Shown: positions 7,208 to 14,086, numbered from the stretch's first letter. The stretch is 14,086 nt of DNA from an uncultured Chlamydiaceae bacterium (GCA_945957185.1 CAMFKA010000025.1:1-14086); one strand, 5' to 3'. Numbers and translations: made by a program. The notes: generated from the sequence alone by a model not told the origin.

Positions 7208-10200
7208 GCGCCCCTCTTCTAAAAAACTCTTCGATAACCCTATAGAAGAGCGGAACAAAGAAAACCGCCAAGAACGTTGCAGCGATCATCCCACCCATTA
7301 CTCCCATCCCTACGGATTTCCGTGACGCAGCGCCGGCACCGGAGCTCAACACAAGAGGCAGGGTACCAAAAATAAAGGTCAATGAGGTCATAATGATCGC
7401 TCTAAACCGCAGCTTTGCGGCTTTTAGGGCGGACTCAATGATCGACATACCCGCTTTATTCATCGCAGCGGCAAATTCAACGATCAAAATTGCATTCTTT
7501 GCCGCTAATCCAATAAGAGTGACAAGTCCCACCTGAAAATAAACATCATTAGACATACCCATCAGCCATACAGAGGCGAAAGCACCAAAAATTCCGAACG
7601 GAACAGCTGCGATAATCGCTAAAGGGAGGCTCCATCGCTCATACAGAGCAGCAAGAATCAAAAACACTCCTACAATTCCTCCAACAAACGCCAAATTCCC
7701 TGAACCGCTCGCTTTTCTCTCTTGGTACGACTGTCCGCTCCAAGAGTAAGTCATATCGCTTGTCAACATCTCTTTGGCGATCTCTTCCATCACGCGCATC
7801 GCCTCTCCGGAGCTATACCCCGGGGCGGCGCTTCCGTTGATTTTCGACGACACAAATCCATTGAATCGGCTGACAATCGAGGGGCCTTTGTCGTATTTGA
7901 CATGGATAAGCGATTTCAGAGGAATCATATTCCCTTGCGCTGAACGGACATATAGCTCACCGATATCGCTGACGGAAGTACGGTAAGAAGGTTCTGCTTG
8001 AATCATCACCTTGAAAGTTCTTCCGAATTTATTGAAATCGTTTACGTATAACGACCCTAAAAGGCTTTGTAACGTCGAGAAGACATCGGAGATCTGGACA
8101 CCGAGCGATCGCGTTTTAAATCGATCTAAATCGACAAACAGCTGTAACGTGTCTGTCTCAAAAGTTGTAAATATCCCCATCAATTCAGGACGTGCCCTTG
8201 CTTTTGCTATGAAATCATTCGTCACACTCTCTAATGTTTTAATATCTCCGCCGCTACGGTTTTGGATCCAAAATTCAAATCCCCCTACCGTCCCCAACCC
8301 CTGAATTGCGGGAGGGTTGAAAGTGACAATATTGGCTTCGGGGATCTTCGCATAAAGCGGGCGCAGCTTTCTCAAAATCTCGTTTGCAGATTCACCTTTA
8401 GCACGCCGTTGGCTCCAATCTTTAAGGACGATAAAATTCGTGGCGACGTCAGTTCTATTCAGTCCCTCTAAAAGGCTAAAACCGTCCAGAGAAACAACAA
8501 TCTCGACACCCGGGACGTCACGGGTGACCTTTAATATATCCTTTGCGACTGCAGAAGTACGATTAAGGCTTGCTCCACTTGGAAGATTGGCAAGGACGAT
8601 GACATATCCCTGATCTTCTTCAGGAACAAAGCTTGTCGGCACGACATGGATCAATAGTAAGATCACGACCGTTAGACCACCCACAATTCCCAATCCAATG
8701 GCTTTTCGATGAACAAGCCACGTCGCCCCCTTCAAATAGAAGTCTGTAAAGTTCCCGAAGATGCGATTGAATATTTCAGCCCAACGAGCGGTGTGCTCCT
8801 GTTGCTTAATAATCAGCGCCGCTATCGAAGGACTTAATGTGAGGGCCACCACAGATGAGATTAAAACCGAAATCGTAATGGTGATGGCGAACTGACGGTA
8901 AAGTTGCCCCGCAATCCCCCCCATAAATGCGACAGGAACAAAAACAGCACACAAGACCAATGTGGTGGCGATGATAGGACCTGTCACCTCTTCCATTGCC
9001 AGGACCGCCGCTTCTTTTGCGGAAAGCTTCATCTCTTTCATGATCCTTTCGACATTTTCTATCACGACAATCGCATCGTCAACCACAATCCCGATGGCAA
9101 GTACCAACCCAAACAAAGTAAGTGTGTTGATCGAAAAATTCATCACATACATTCCAGCGAAGGCTCCGATAATCGACACTGCAATCGCAAGAATAGGGAT
9201 TAATGTGGCGCGGAAATTTTGCAAAAACACCCACACGACAAGAGTGACGAGTGCTGCCGCTTCCAAAAATGTGGTTGCCACTTCTCTAATCGATTGTTTG
9301 ACGTATCGTGTCGTATCGTAAGGGATGCTATACTCTATCCCTTTTGGAAACCCCTGAGAAAGCCTTTCCATAGTATCTTTGATATCTTGCGCTACTTGAA
9401 GGGCATTCGCGCCATACTGCTGATAGGTGGCAATTGATACAGTCGACCTACCGTTCAACACTCCGTTGACATCGTAACTTTGCGCTCCCAATTCGACTCT
9501 AGCGATATCTTTTAATAAGATCATCGACCCGTCTTGATTGGCTCTTAGGATGATATTTTCAAATTGATCGACCTCGTTCAATCTCCCTAATGTCCGCACA
9601 GATAGCGTGAGTTCCACAGGATCGACATTCGGCGGTTTTCCCACTTGCCCTACAGCAAAAAGAGCGTTTTGCTCTTGGATAGCATTGATAATATCCGTTG
9701 TTGTCAGACCCAACTGTGCCATTCGATCGGGCCGTAGCCATACTCTCATGGAGTAGTCACGAGCTCCAATAATATTGACAGCGCTCATCCCTTTGATTCT
9801 TTTGAGGTCGTCGACAATATTTAAAGCGGCATAATTGCTAATAAAAATATCATCAAAACGATCATTGGGCGACTGCACAGCAATAATCATCAAAATGTTA
9901 GGCGTCTGCTTATTGACGACAACCCCCATCCTCTTCACCTCTTCCGGGAGTTGAGGCATCGCCAAATTCACTGCGTTTTGCACGTTAATTTGAGCAAGGT
10001 CAATATCGGTGCCGATGTCGAAATAGACGCTGATGACGGAACTGCCGTTTGCAGAGTTTTGAGAAGACATATAGATCATATTTTCGACACCATTGATCTG
10101 TTGCTCCAAAGGGGATGCAACGGTATCGGACATCGTTTCGGCGTTTGCTCCGGTGTATGTCGAGGTGACTTGTATTAACGGAGGGGTAATATTGGGGTAC

Positions 10201-10304
10201 TGCTCAATCGGCAACCCCAACAGTGCAACAAGCCCTATCAGGACTATTACAATAGAAATGACGGAGGAAAAAATGGGACGTTCGATGAAAAATTTCGAAG
10301 TCAT
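7194..10304 (-). CDS. RND multidrug efflux pump, inner-membrane transporter (AcrB/MexB, HAE1 type)
   Basis: A full-length 1036-residue RND transporter that would export drugs, detergents or metabolites using the proton gradient. It has twelve expected membrane segments: one at 10-32, clusters at about 340-500 and 870-1025, with two large periplasmic porter/docking regions between. Proton-relay residues are present: Asp409 and Asp410 in GIVVDDAIVVIENVER and Lys936 in LAAKNAILIVEFA, equivalent to D407, D408 and K940 of AcrB. The N terminus, FFIERPIFSSVISI, is that of hydrophobe/amphiphile exporters rather than of heavy-metal (CusA) pumps. The ATG overlaps the TGA of the adaptor gene by 4 bases; AAAGGA lies upstream. 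No truncation or frameshift is seen. The substrates cannot be predicted. Confidence 0.96.
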   Translation of the reverse strand: MTSKFFIERPIFSSVISIVIVLIGLVALLGLPIEQYPNITPPLIQVTSTYTGANAETMSDTVASPLEQQINGVENMIYMSSQNSANGSSVISVYFDIGTDIDLAQINVQNAVNLAMPQLPEEVKRMGVVVNKQTPNILMIIAVQSPNDRFDDIFISNYAALNIVDDLKRIKGMSAVNIIGARDYSMRVWLRPDRMAQLGLTTTDIINAIQEQNALFAVGQVGKPPNVDPVELTLSVRTLGRLNEVDQFENIILRANQDGSMILLKDIARVELGAQSYDVNGVLNGRSTVSIATYQQYGANALQVAQDIKDTMERLSQGFPKGIEYSIPYDTTRYVKQSIREVATTFLEAAALVTLVVWVFLQNFRATLIPILAIAVSIIGAFAGMYVMNFSINTLTLFGLVLAIGIVVDDAIVVIENVERIMKEMKLSAKEAAVLAMEEVTGPIIATTLVLCAVFVPVAFMGGIAGQLYRQFAITITISVLISSVVALTLSPSIAALIIKQQEHTARWAEIFNRIFGNFTDFYLKGATWLVHRKAIGLGIVGGLTVVILLLIHVVPTSFVPEEDQGYVIVLANLPSGASLNRTSAVAKDILKVTRDVPGVEIVVSLDGFSLLEGLNRTDVATNFIVLKDWSQRRAKGESANEILRKLRPLYAKIPEANIVTFNPPAIQGLGTVGGFEFWIQNRSGGDIKTLESVTNDFIAKARARPELMGIFTTFETDTLQLFVDLDRFKTRSLGVQISDVFSTLQSLLGSLYVNDFNKFGRTFKVMIQAEPSYRTSVSDIGELYVRSAQGNMIPLKSLIHVKYDKGPSIVSRFNGFVSSKINGSAAPGYSSGEAMRVMEEIAKEMLTSDMTYSWSGQSYQERKASGSGNLAFVGGIVGVFLILAALYERWSLPLAIIAAVPFGIFGAFASVWLMGMSNDVYFQVGLVTLIGLAAKNAILIVEFAAAMNKAGMSIIESALKAAKLRFRAIIMTSLTFIFGTLPLVLSSGAGAASRKSVGMGVMGGMIAATFLAVFFVPLFYRVIEEFFRRGAHEKK

Positions 10305-11422
10305 GGAATTTTATCCTTTACGATGACTTTCGAACCATTTTGAATTTTGTTGACGCCATCGACAATGACAACATCCCCTTTCGCTAATCCTTCCTTGATA
10401 ATCCAATCGTCGTTAAACCAAGGACCTGCCTCGATAAAGCGAATCTGAGCTTTGTCTTCTTTGTCTATGATGTAGACAAACATCCCCTTTTTCCCTTGCA
10501 ACACTGCTCTTTGTGGGACGACAATTGCGTTGGGACGAACTGCTCCTATTAATTTCACTCTCACAAACTGTCCGGGACGGAGCGTGCCCAAAGGATTGGG
10601 AATTGCTGCCCGCACATTCATCGTCCCTGTTCCTTGATTTAGCGAGGGGTCGGCAAAATTCACTCTCCCCACGTCCGGAAGGGTCGTCCCATCTGCTAAA
10701 ATGATTTTTACGTCAAAATTCATGTTCAAAGGCGCCACCAAAGTGTGCCGCTTCATGTCTCGTTCTCCCCTAAGCAGATCCGATTCCGAAACGCTGAAAT
10801 TCACCCAAATGGGGTTGATAACGGCGACAGTGGTTAGCAATCCATTGACCCCCGGAGTGATCAACGCTCCCTCTCTGTAGGTGGAAAGGCCGCCTAATCC
10901 GTTGATGGGGCTGAGAATTGTCGTGTACCCTAAATCTAATTCTGCCTGCACGATGCTCGATTTGGCAGCACTGACGTCTGCTTGAGCAGCTAATTCCCGT
11001 GCAATGGCGTCGTCTAAGTCTTTTCGGCTGGCTGCATTTTTTTCGAATAGCGGTTCTAGCCGCTCCTTTGTCCTGGTTGCGTTCCACAAAACTGCTTCTT
11101 GCTTTGCCAGCTCCGACTTCGCCGACTCCAATTTTGTTTGAAACGGCTTTTGGTCTAACTGGAATAGTAGGTCGCCTTGATTGACAAATGCCCCTTCGGC
11201 ATAACCGATTTTATCGAGGTAACCTTCGACACGCGCACGTATTTCTACTAGGTGCGAGCTTTGCGCAACGCCGACATACTCGAAATCTGCAGGGATCGTT
11301 TTGGGCTCGACTGTAATAGCTGTCACATTGGTAGGCGGGCGAGGTTTGTCTTCCTCTTTTTTCCCGCAAGCAGCGAGGGTAATGATAAAAAGCGAAAGAG
11401 TTAGAACGCGGATCATGATCAT
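10301..11422 (-). CDS. RND efflux periplasmic adaptor lipoprotein (AcrA/MexA type)
   Basis: A 373-residue membrane-fusion protein bridging the RND pump and the outer channel. The start at 11422 gives MIMIRVLTLSLFIITLAAC, a lipoprotein signal with lipobox LAAC and Cys19; a start at 11416 (two codons later) is equally possible. Lipoyl half-motifs flank a coiled-coil hairpin: VEIRARVEGYLDKIGYAEG, then alternating-charge helices (KSELAKQEAVLWNATRTKERL, REL...AQADVSAAKSS), then LSPINGLGG. The beta-barrel (NPIWVNFSVSE) and membrane-proximal (LRPGQFVRV, VPQRAV) domains follow. The open frame continues upstream to 11698, but that part is the GQ-tract repeat and would mask the signal peptide, so I reject it. 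This is the first gene of the operon. Confidence 0.93.
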   Translation of the reverse strand: MIMIRVLTLSLFIITLAACGKKEEDKPRPPTNVTAITVEPKTIPADFEYVGVAQSSHLVEIRARVEGYLDKIGYAEGAFVNQGDLLFQLDQKPFQTKLESAKSELAKQEAVLWNATRTKERLEPLFEKNAASRKDLDDAIARELAAQADVSAAKSSIVQAELDLGYTTILSPINGLGGLSTYREGALITPGVNGLLTTVAVINPIWVNFSVSESDLLRGERDMKRHTLVAPLNMNFDVKIILADGTTLPDVGRVNFADPSLNQGTGTMNVRAAIPNPLGTLRPGQFVRVKLIGAVRPNAIVVPQRAVLQGKKGMFVYIIDKEDKAQIRFIEAGPWFNDDWIIKEGLAKGDVVIVDGVNKIQNGSKVIVKDKIP

Positions 11423-11470
11423 TTTTGCATCTCTCACGGTATAAATATCAATGCATAGCCTAATGATGGG

Positions 11471-11499
11471 ATTATACTCAAACACATTGATGTGAAATG
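11471..11499 (-). promoter_or_regulatory. Candidate promoter and operator of the efflux operon
   Basis: The minus strand carries a perfect TATAAT (11476-11471), 49 bp upstream of the adaptor start. A TTTCAC that could serve as -35 element lies 15 bases further up. Between them is the palindrome CACATCAATGTG (11494-11483), placed where a repressor would block RNA polymerase. No regulator gene is present in the window. The same palindrome, one with a single change, recurs at 13274-13285 and 13932-13943. The identification rests on motif match and position. Confidence 0.4.
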
Positions 11500-11645
11500 T
11501 CGGCCTTGTTGCGTGAATCACCACCGCTCCATTTAAAGTTTCCACCAGATGCGGAGTAGTAAATTCCCCCTGCCCTTGCCCTTGCCCCTGCCCTTGCCCA
11601 AATTTTATATAGAATCGTTCGATTATCGAAGTGCACACCAGATGC
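11471..11645 (-). repeat. GQ-tract repeat, copy 1 (upstream of the efflux operon)
   Basis: Nearly identical to the sequence at the right edge of the window. On the minus strand it can read IIERFYIKF, then five Gly-Gln units, then GEFTTPHLVETLNGAVVI and ATRPTFHINVFEYN, and the frame stays open into the adaptor gene. CCAGATGCGG occurs twice within and at the end of the unit. Compared with the other copy, the Gly-Gln tract has five units instead of four, four third-position changes are silent and one codon differs (His against Asp). This bias suggests the family codes for protein somewhere, although this copy may be only a remnant now serving as promoter DNA. No protein family is recognised. Confidence 0.7.
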
Positions 11646-11660
11646 GGGGGTCGGATCGGT

Positions 11661-11700
11661 GACATAGGTAACACTTGATTCACCCACATAGGTAACACTT
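11661..11700. repeat. Left terminal inverted repeat of the IS, with doubled core
   Basis: The 40 bases begin GACATAGGTAACACTT and contain ACATAGGTAACACTT twice (from 11662 and from 11686), separated by GATTCACCC. They are the inverted counterpart of 13137-13177, with one extra base in the right copy. Two direct core sites at each end are likely transposase-binding sites. Confidence 0.85.
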
Positions 11701-11767
11701 TTGTGTTAATAATAAAGTTTATTCTTTGTGTTAAATCAATCCGGTTATTGAGTTTTGAGGGAAGTGA

Positions 11768-11878
11768 GGAAGTAGCTTACTTTTTGCCGGGGGTTTGGGG
11801 GCAGAGCCCCCAATCTATCCCTAGTTAATCCGTATAACATCGCCTTTCGGTCAGTTTCGGAAGTAACTTACTTTTTGC
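11768..11878. repeat. Direct-repeat-flanked hairpin segment inside the IS
   Basis: A 20-base repeat, GGAAGTARCTTACTTTTTGC, occurs at 11768-11787 and 11859-11878 with one difference, 91 bases apart. Just inside the first copy is a strong GC-rich hairpin, TTGGGGGC-AGA-GCCCCCAA (11795-11813), quite unlike the AT-rich surroundings. It lies downstream of the transposase stop and may act as a terminator, though no T run follows on either strand. The flanking repeats also fit a small insertion within the IS. Confidence 0.6.
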
Positions 11879-11921
11879 TCTCAACACTGTATCAAAGCTA
11901 TCCGTATCTTGGCAACTACTT

Positions 11922-13085
11922 TTATCGTCTTGTTTTCATCTTTGGTTTATCAAGTGAATTTCCATCGATTTTCCCTAAATATACTGGACCATAAAAAACC
12001 TCTAGATAATCGTTTTCAAGTAATTTAAGACCCACATATTCCCCCATTAATGTTTCACTTATATAAATGTGCTTGCCTTTCCATGTTATTTGACCAGATT
12101 TTTCGACCTTTCTGACATCAAACTCTCGCCTATTATATTCTGGAGGCCTAAGAACACCACCCCAAATTCTATTTGAGGACGTATAACATTCGCATGGTTT
12201 TTTCATATTTAATGCTTCATGCGGTCGTTCAAAATTATAATCATATCTAAACCCCTCTAAGGCTTGAACCTGCAAAGCCAATGTTTCTTTAGGAGGTGTG
12301 GCAACCTCTTGTTTTAAGGTCAAATGAAACCTTTCGTGTCGACCGTTTTCTTCTGGATGCCCTGGATTTATCCACTCTGGAATCACCCCTGCCTTTATTA
12401 TGTTAACTGCTAACCTTGTTAATCTTCCTGCTCCTACAGACCCAAATGGTGCTCCATTATCTGATCTAATCCTATTTGGAAGACCATATTCTTGAAATGA
12501 CCGATTCAGGATAGGCCAAACATCTCCTACAGTATGCTTGTCTAAATGAGTGCAACAAATAAGAAATCTACTATTACAGTCAGTGATAGTCAACGGTTCG
12601 CACCTCATTCCATCACCAGTTAAAAACCACCCCTTGAAATCTATGGCCCAAGTATCATTACATTCTGTAACACATCCCAAAGGAGACGTTGCTGGGACGC
12701 GTGATTTGATTCTTCTTCGTGTGACAAGATGAAATTCCTTGAATATTTCATATAATCTAGTTGGAGATGGCCACTCTTCGTTTGGGTACATCTCCAATAG
12801 TTTTGCTAAAATTTTTTTTGGCCCCCAAGTTAGGCGCATACGTTTTAAATTAAGAGCTCTTTCCACTTGATCTTGAGTAAATATACAATGTGGATTATGT
12901 GGTGCTTTTGAAAGGTCGTATAGTCCCTCTTTACCTAAGTCCTGATACCTTTTGTACCACTTATATGCTGTTTTAGTGCTTATTCCGTATCTTGCACATA
13001 TGGCAGTCATTGACGCATCTCCATTAATGTACGCTTCAATGACCTGAAGTCTTTGTTCTTCCAACTTAAATTTCTCCCAAGCCAC
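11922..13085 (-). CDS. IS481-family DDE transposase
   Basis: A complete 387-residue transposase that would cut and move the surrounding element. An N-terminal helix-turn-helix (ASMTAICARYGISTKTAYKWY, residues 24-44) is followed by a second DNA-binding region. The rve-type catalytic core follows: Asp149 in TWAIDFKGW, Asp209 in RSDNGAPF and the Glu in ENGRHERFH (probably Glu251). The region FERPHEALNMKKP is characteristic of the family. The start is a GTG at 13085 with AGGAGGAG just upstream, and a TATAAT (13122-13117) lies close to the right inverted repeat as a likely promoter. No frameshift is needed. It has no functional link to the efflux genes. Confidence 0.93.
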   Translation of the reverse strand: MAWEKFKLEEQRLQVIEAYINGDASMTAICARYGISTKTAYKWYKRYQDLGKEGLYDLSKAPHNPHCIFTQDQVERALNLKRMRLTWGPKKILAKLLEMYPNEEWPSPTRLYEIFKEFHLVTRRRIKSRVPATSPLGCVTECNDTWAIDFKGWFLTGDGMRCEPLTITDCNSRFLICCTHLDKHTVGDVWPILNRSFQEYGLPNRIRSDNGAPFGSVGAGRLTRLAVNIIKAGVIPEWINPGHPEENGRHERFHLTLKQEVATPPKETLALQVQALEGFRYDYNFERPHEALNMKKPCECYTSSNRIWGGVLRPPEYNRREFDVRKVEKSGQITWKGKHIYISETLMGEYVGLKLLENDYLEVFYGPVYLGKIDGNSLDKPKMKTRR

Positions 13086-13136
13086 AACTCCTCCTTATCC
13101 CATTAAAAATAAAGGTATTATAGCTTTAGTTGTATT

Positions 13137-13177
13137 AAGTGTTACCTATGTGGGTGAATCAAAGTGTTACCTATGTC
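13137..13177. repeat. Right terminal inverted repeat of the IS
   Basis: The inverted partner of 11661-11700, with AAGTGTTACCTATGT repeated from 13137 and from 13162. One extra A in the spacer (CAAAG against CAAG) is the only difference across the aligned 40 bases. Confidence 0.85.
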
Positions 13178-13199
13178 GGTGAACTGGACCCGGGGGTAG

Positions 13200-13219
13200 C
13201 CAGGCCGTCCTCGGCCTGG
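13200..13219. repeat. GC-rich short hairpin between the IS and hicA
   Basis: CCAGGCC-GTCCTC-GGCCTGG forms a 7-bp stem in a short GC-rich patch (13184-13220) that contrasts with the AT-rich neighbours. There is no T run, so a terminator role is not supported. The interval 13178-13260 has no gene I can support. Confidence 0.4.
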
Positions 13220-13260
13220 AAATCGAACGTAGCAACTTAAAGACTCGCACAGGCACGGAA

Positions 13261-13288
13261 ATTATACTCAAACACATTGACGTGAAAT
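13261..13288 (-). repeat. Short third copy of the efflux promoter-proximal repeat
   Basis: ATTATACTCAAACACATTGA and the following eight bases match 11471-11498 with one change (CGTG for TGTG). The minus strand therefore carries the same TATAAT and TTTCAC boxes, pointing left towards the IS, and a near-palindromic CACGTCAATGTG. Homology stops on both sides, so this is a fragment of the longer GQ-tract repeat. Confidence 0.65.
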
Positions 13289-13295
13289 ATTCAGC

Positions 13296-13324
13296 TTGAC
13301 CGCAATACCACATTTTGGTACCAT
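13296..13324 (+). promoter_or_regulatory. Candidate hicAB promoter with inverted-repeat operator
   Basis: TTGACC (13296-13301) is a good -35 match; 17 bases on, TACCAT (13319-13324) is a poor -10, which would leave a very short leader. Between and overlapping them is the inverted repeat TACCA-CATTT-TGGTA (13306-13320). HicB antitoxins bind such repeats to repress their own operon. The assignment is by position and symmetry only. Confidence 0.35.
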
Positions 13325-13330
13325 GAAGTT

Positions 13331-13585
13331 ATGAACAAGAAACATTATCGCATACTCGAAGCGATTTTTAAGCAACCGACCCAATCAAATGTAGTCTGGA
13401 AAGATATTGAAGCTCTAATGCGGTATTTGGACACAGAGGTTACCGAAGGCGAGGGATCGCGTGTGCGATTTGCTTTGAATGGAGTACGTGCTACCTTTCA
13501 TCGACCTCACCCAAAAAAGGAAACCGATAAAGGAGCGTTAGTTTCAGTGCGTCGTTTCTTAGAAAATGCAGGAGTTAAACCATGA
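13331..13585 (+). CDS. hicA: HicA family mRNA interferase toxin
   Basis: An 84-residue HicA toxin. Family members have a double-stranded-RNA-binding-like fold and cleave mRNA, arresting growth when the antitoxin is lost. Family features are the EGEGSRVRFALNGVRATFHRP-type core (about residues 38-59), the HPKK turn (60-63) and the C-terminal helix SVRRFLENAGV. The usual GSH motif reads GSR (42-44), so the residue often cited as the catalytic His is Arg; His57 and His60 remain, and this variant may belong to a normal HicA subgroup. The ATG at 13331 is weakly preceded by GAAG; the earlier ATG at 13322 stops after three codons. The stop overlaps hicB by 4 bases. Confidence 0.88.
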   Translation: MNKKHYRILEAIFKQPTQSNVVWKDIEALMRYLDTEVTEGEGSRVRFALNGVRATFHRPHPKKETDKGALVSVRRFLENAGVKP

Positions 13586-13905
13586 TGAAGTATAAAGGTT
13601 ATACAGGCCACGTTGAGTATGATGACGAAGTTAAAATTTTTCATGGAGAAGTGCTTGGTATCAAGGACGTAGTGACATTTCAAGGCACAACCGTCGATGA
13701 AATTGAGCAAGCTTTTAAGGACTCGGTCGATGATTATTTGGCATTTTGTGCCGAGAGAGGCGAAGACCCTGATAAGCCGTTTTCCGGAAAATTTAATTTA
13801 CGTATCCCTCCCGAACTTCACGCCAAATTATCTATCGCAGCGCATCTTCAAGGAGAGAGTCTTAACAACTACATCGCGAAGATGCTGCAACAGTTCGTCG
13901 CTTAG
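13582..13905 (+). CDS. hicB: HicB family antitoxin
   Basis: A 107-residue HicB antitoxin that would bind and neutralise HicA and repress the operon. Residues 1-65 form the degenerate RNase-H-like HicB domain (KYKGYTGHVEYDD, FHGEVLGIKDVVTF, the VDEIEQAFKDSVDDYL helix). Residues 70-105 form a ribbon-helix-helix DNA-binding domain (KFNLRIPPELHAKL, GESLNNYIAKML). The ATGATG start overlaps the hicA stop and has GGAG 7 bases upstream; the second ATG is also possible. Both genes look intact. The HicA-before-HicB order is the usual one. Confidence 0.92.
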   Translation: MMKYKGYTGHVEYDDEVKIFHGEVLGIKDVVTFQGTTVDEIEQAFKDSVDDYLAFCAERGEDPDKPFSGKFNLRIPPELHAKLSIAAHLQGESLNNYIAKMLQQFVA

Positions 13906-14086
13906 GCGAGCGCTGCCTCATTATCTGTAAACACATTGATGTGAAATGTCGGCCTTGTTGCATCAATTACCACTGCCCCATTTAAAGTTTCTACCAGATG
14001 CGGAGTAGTAAATTCCCCCTGCCCATGCCCTTGCCCTTGCCCAAATTTTATATAGAATCGTTCGATTATCGAAGTGCACACCAGAT
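13902..14086 (-). CDS. GQ-tract repeat, copy 2: C-terminal end of an unrecognised ORF (cut by window edge)
   Basis: On the minus strand a frame is open from the right edge for 60 codons to a TAA at 13904-13902, overlapping the end of hicB tail to tail. It reads SIIERFYIKF, four Gly-Gln-type units (one is Gly-His), GEFTTPHLVETLNGAVVI, DATRPTFHINVFTDNEA and stops. The DNA from 13930 to the edge is nearly identical to 11480-11645. Silent differences outnumber replacements, which favours a real coding region here. I recognise no family; the start lies beyond the window. It could instead be a non-coding dispersed repeat. Confidence 0.45.
   Translation of the reverse strand, partial: LVCTSIIERFYIKFGQGQGHGQGEFTTPHLVETLNGAVVIDATRPTFHINVFTDNEAALA

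Larger units (their letters stand above)
11661..13177 (-). mobile_element. IS481-like insertion sequence
   Basis: A 1517-bp element made of one intact DDE transposase and near-perfect terminal inverted repeats of about 40 bp. It inserted about 240 bp upstream of the efflux operon. The flanks read GGT on both sides (11658-11660 and 13178-13180), a possible 3-bp target duplication, but the exact termini are uncertain because the repeats lose identity there. At about 1.5 kb it is longer than most IS481 members because of some 220 bp of non-coding DNA downstream of the transposase gene. The intact gene and well-preserved ends suggest recent arrival. Confidence 0.85.

Noticed and set aside
10301..11698. 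A 465-residue version of the adaptor protein starting at 11698 inside the IS end
   Set aside because: The extra 92 residues come from the IS terminus and the GQ-tract repeat and would bury a clear lipoprotein signal that begins at 11422.
11795..11813. Rho-independent terminator for the transposase
   Set aside because: The stem is strong but no T run follows it on either strand.
1..14086. CRISPR array
   Set aside because: No regularly spaced short direct repeats with unique spacers are present; the repeats here are pairs, palindromes or IS ends.

Overview
The window reads as Gram-negative chromosomal DNA of moderate GC. Evidence for the outer membrane is a complete tripartite RND efflux system whose outer-membrane channel and periplasmic adaptor both carry lipoprotein signals. 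The density of repeats, an insertion sequence, a toxin-antitoxin pair and an integrase marks both flanks as accessory DNA. Taxonomy cannot be fixed from this sequence; an environmental chlamydia (Waddlia/Parachlamydia type) is only a guess.

Left flank (1-2100): the N-terminal 213 residues of a phage/island-type tyrosine integrase run off the left edge on the minus strand. About 170 bp from its start lies a perfect 3' half of a tRNA-Pro(GGG), from anticodon stem to discriminator base. This is the expected scar of integration into a tRNA gene, so 809-855 probably marks the right end of an island that extends leftwards. To its right is an unrecognised 179-residue protein with a HEPN-like RDKFLH motif, overlapped by four bases by a tiny ORF. 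That ORF runs into a 376-bp nested palindrome (1607-1982) made of an outer inverted repeat enclosing two long hairpins.

Centre (2104-11422, all minus strand): six genes overlap one another by 4-17 bases and look like one transcription unit. The order is periplasmic adaptor (AcrA/MexA type), RND pump (AcrB/MexB type), outer-membrane factor (OprM/NodT type), CinA, 3-hydroxyacyl-CoA dehydrogenase and an SCP2-type thiolase. The first three form the pump. The last three are cytoplasmic enzymes of pyridine-nucleotide salvage and acyl-CoA metabolism, an unexpected partnership. A TATAAT box overlapping a repeated palindrome lies 49 bp upstream of the first gene.

Right flank (11423-14086): an apparently intact IS481-like element (11661-13177) with 40-bp inverted repeats, followed by a hicA-hicB toxin-antitoxin pair. 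The IS and hicAB together sit between two directly repeated copies (about 160 bp, one cut by the window edge) of a sequence that can encode a peptide with a variable Gly-Gln tract. Most differences between the copies are synonymous. A shorter third copy (28 bp) lies between the IS and hicA.
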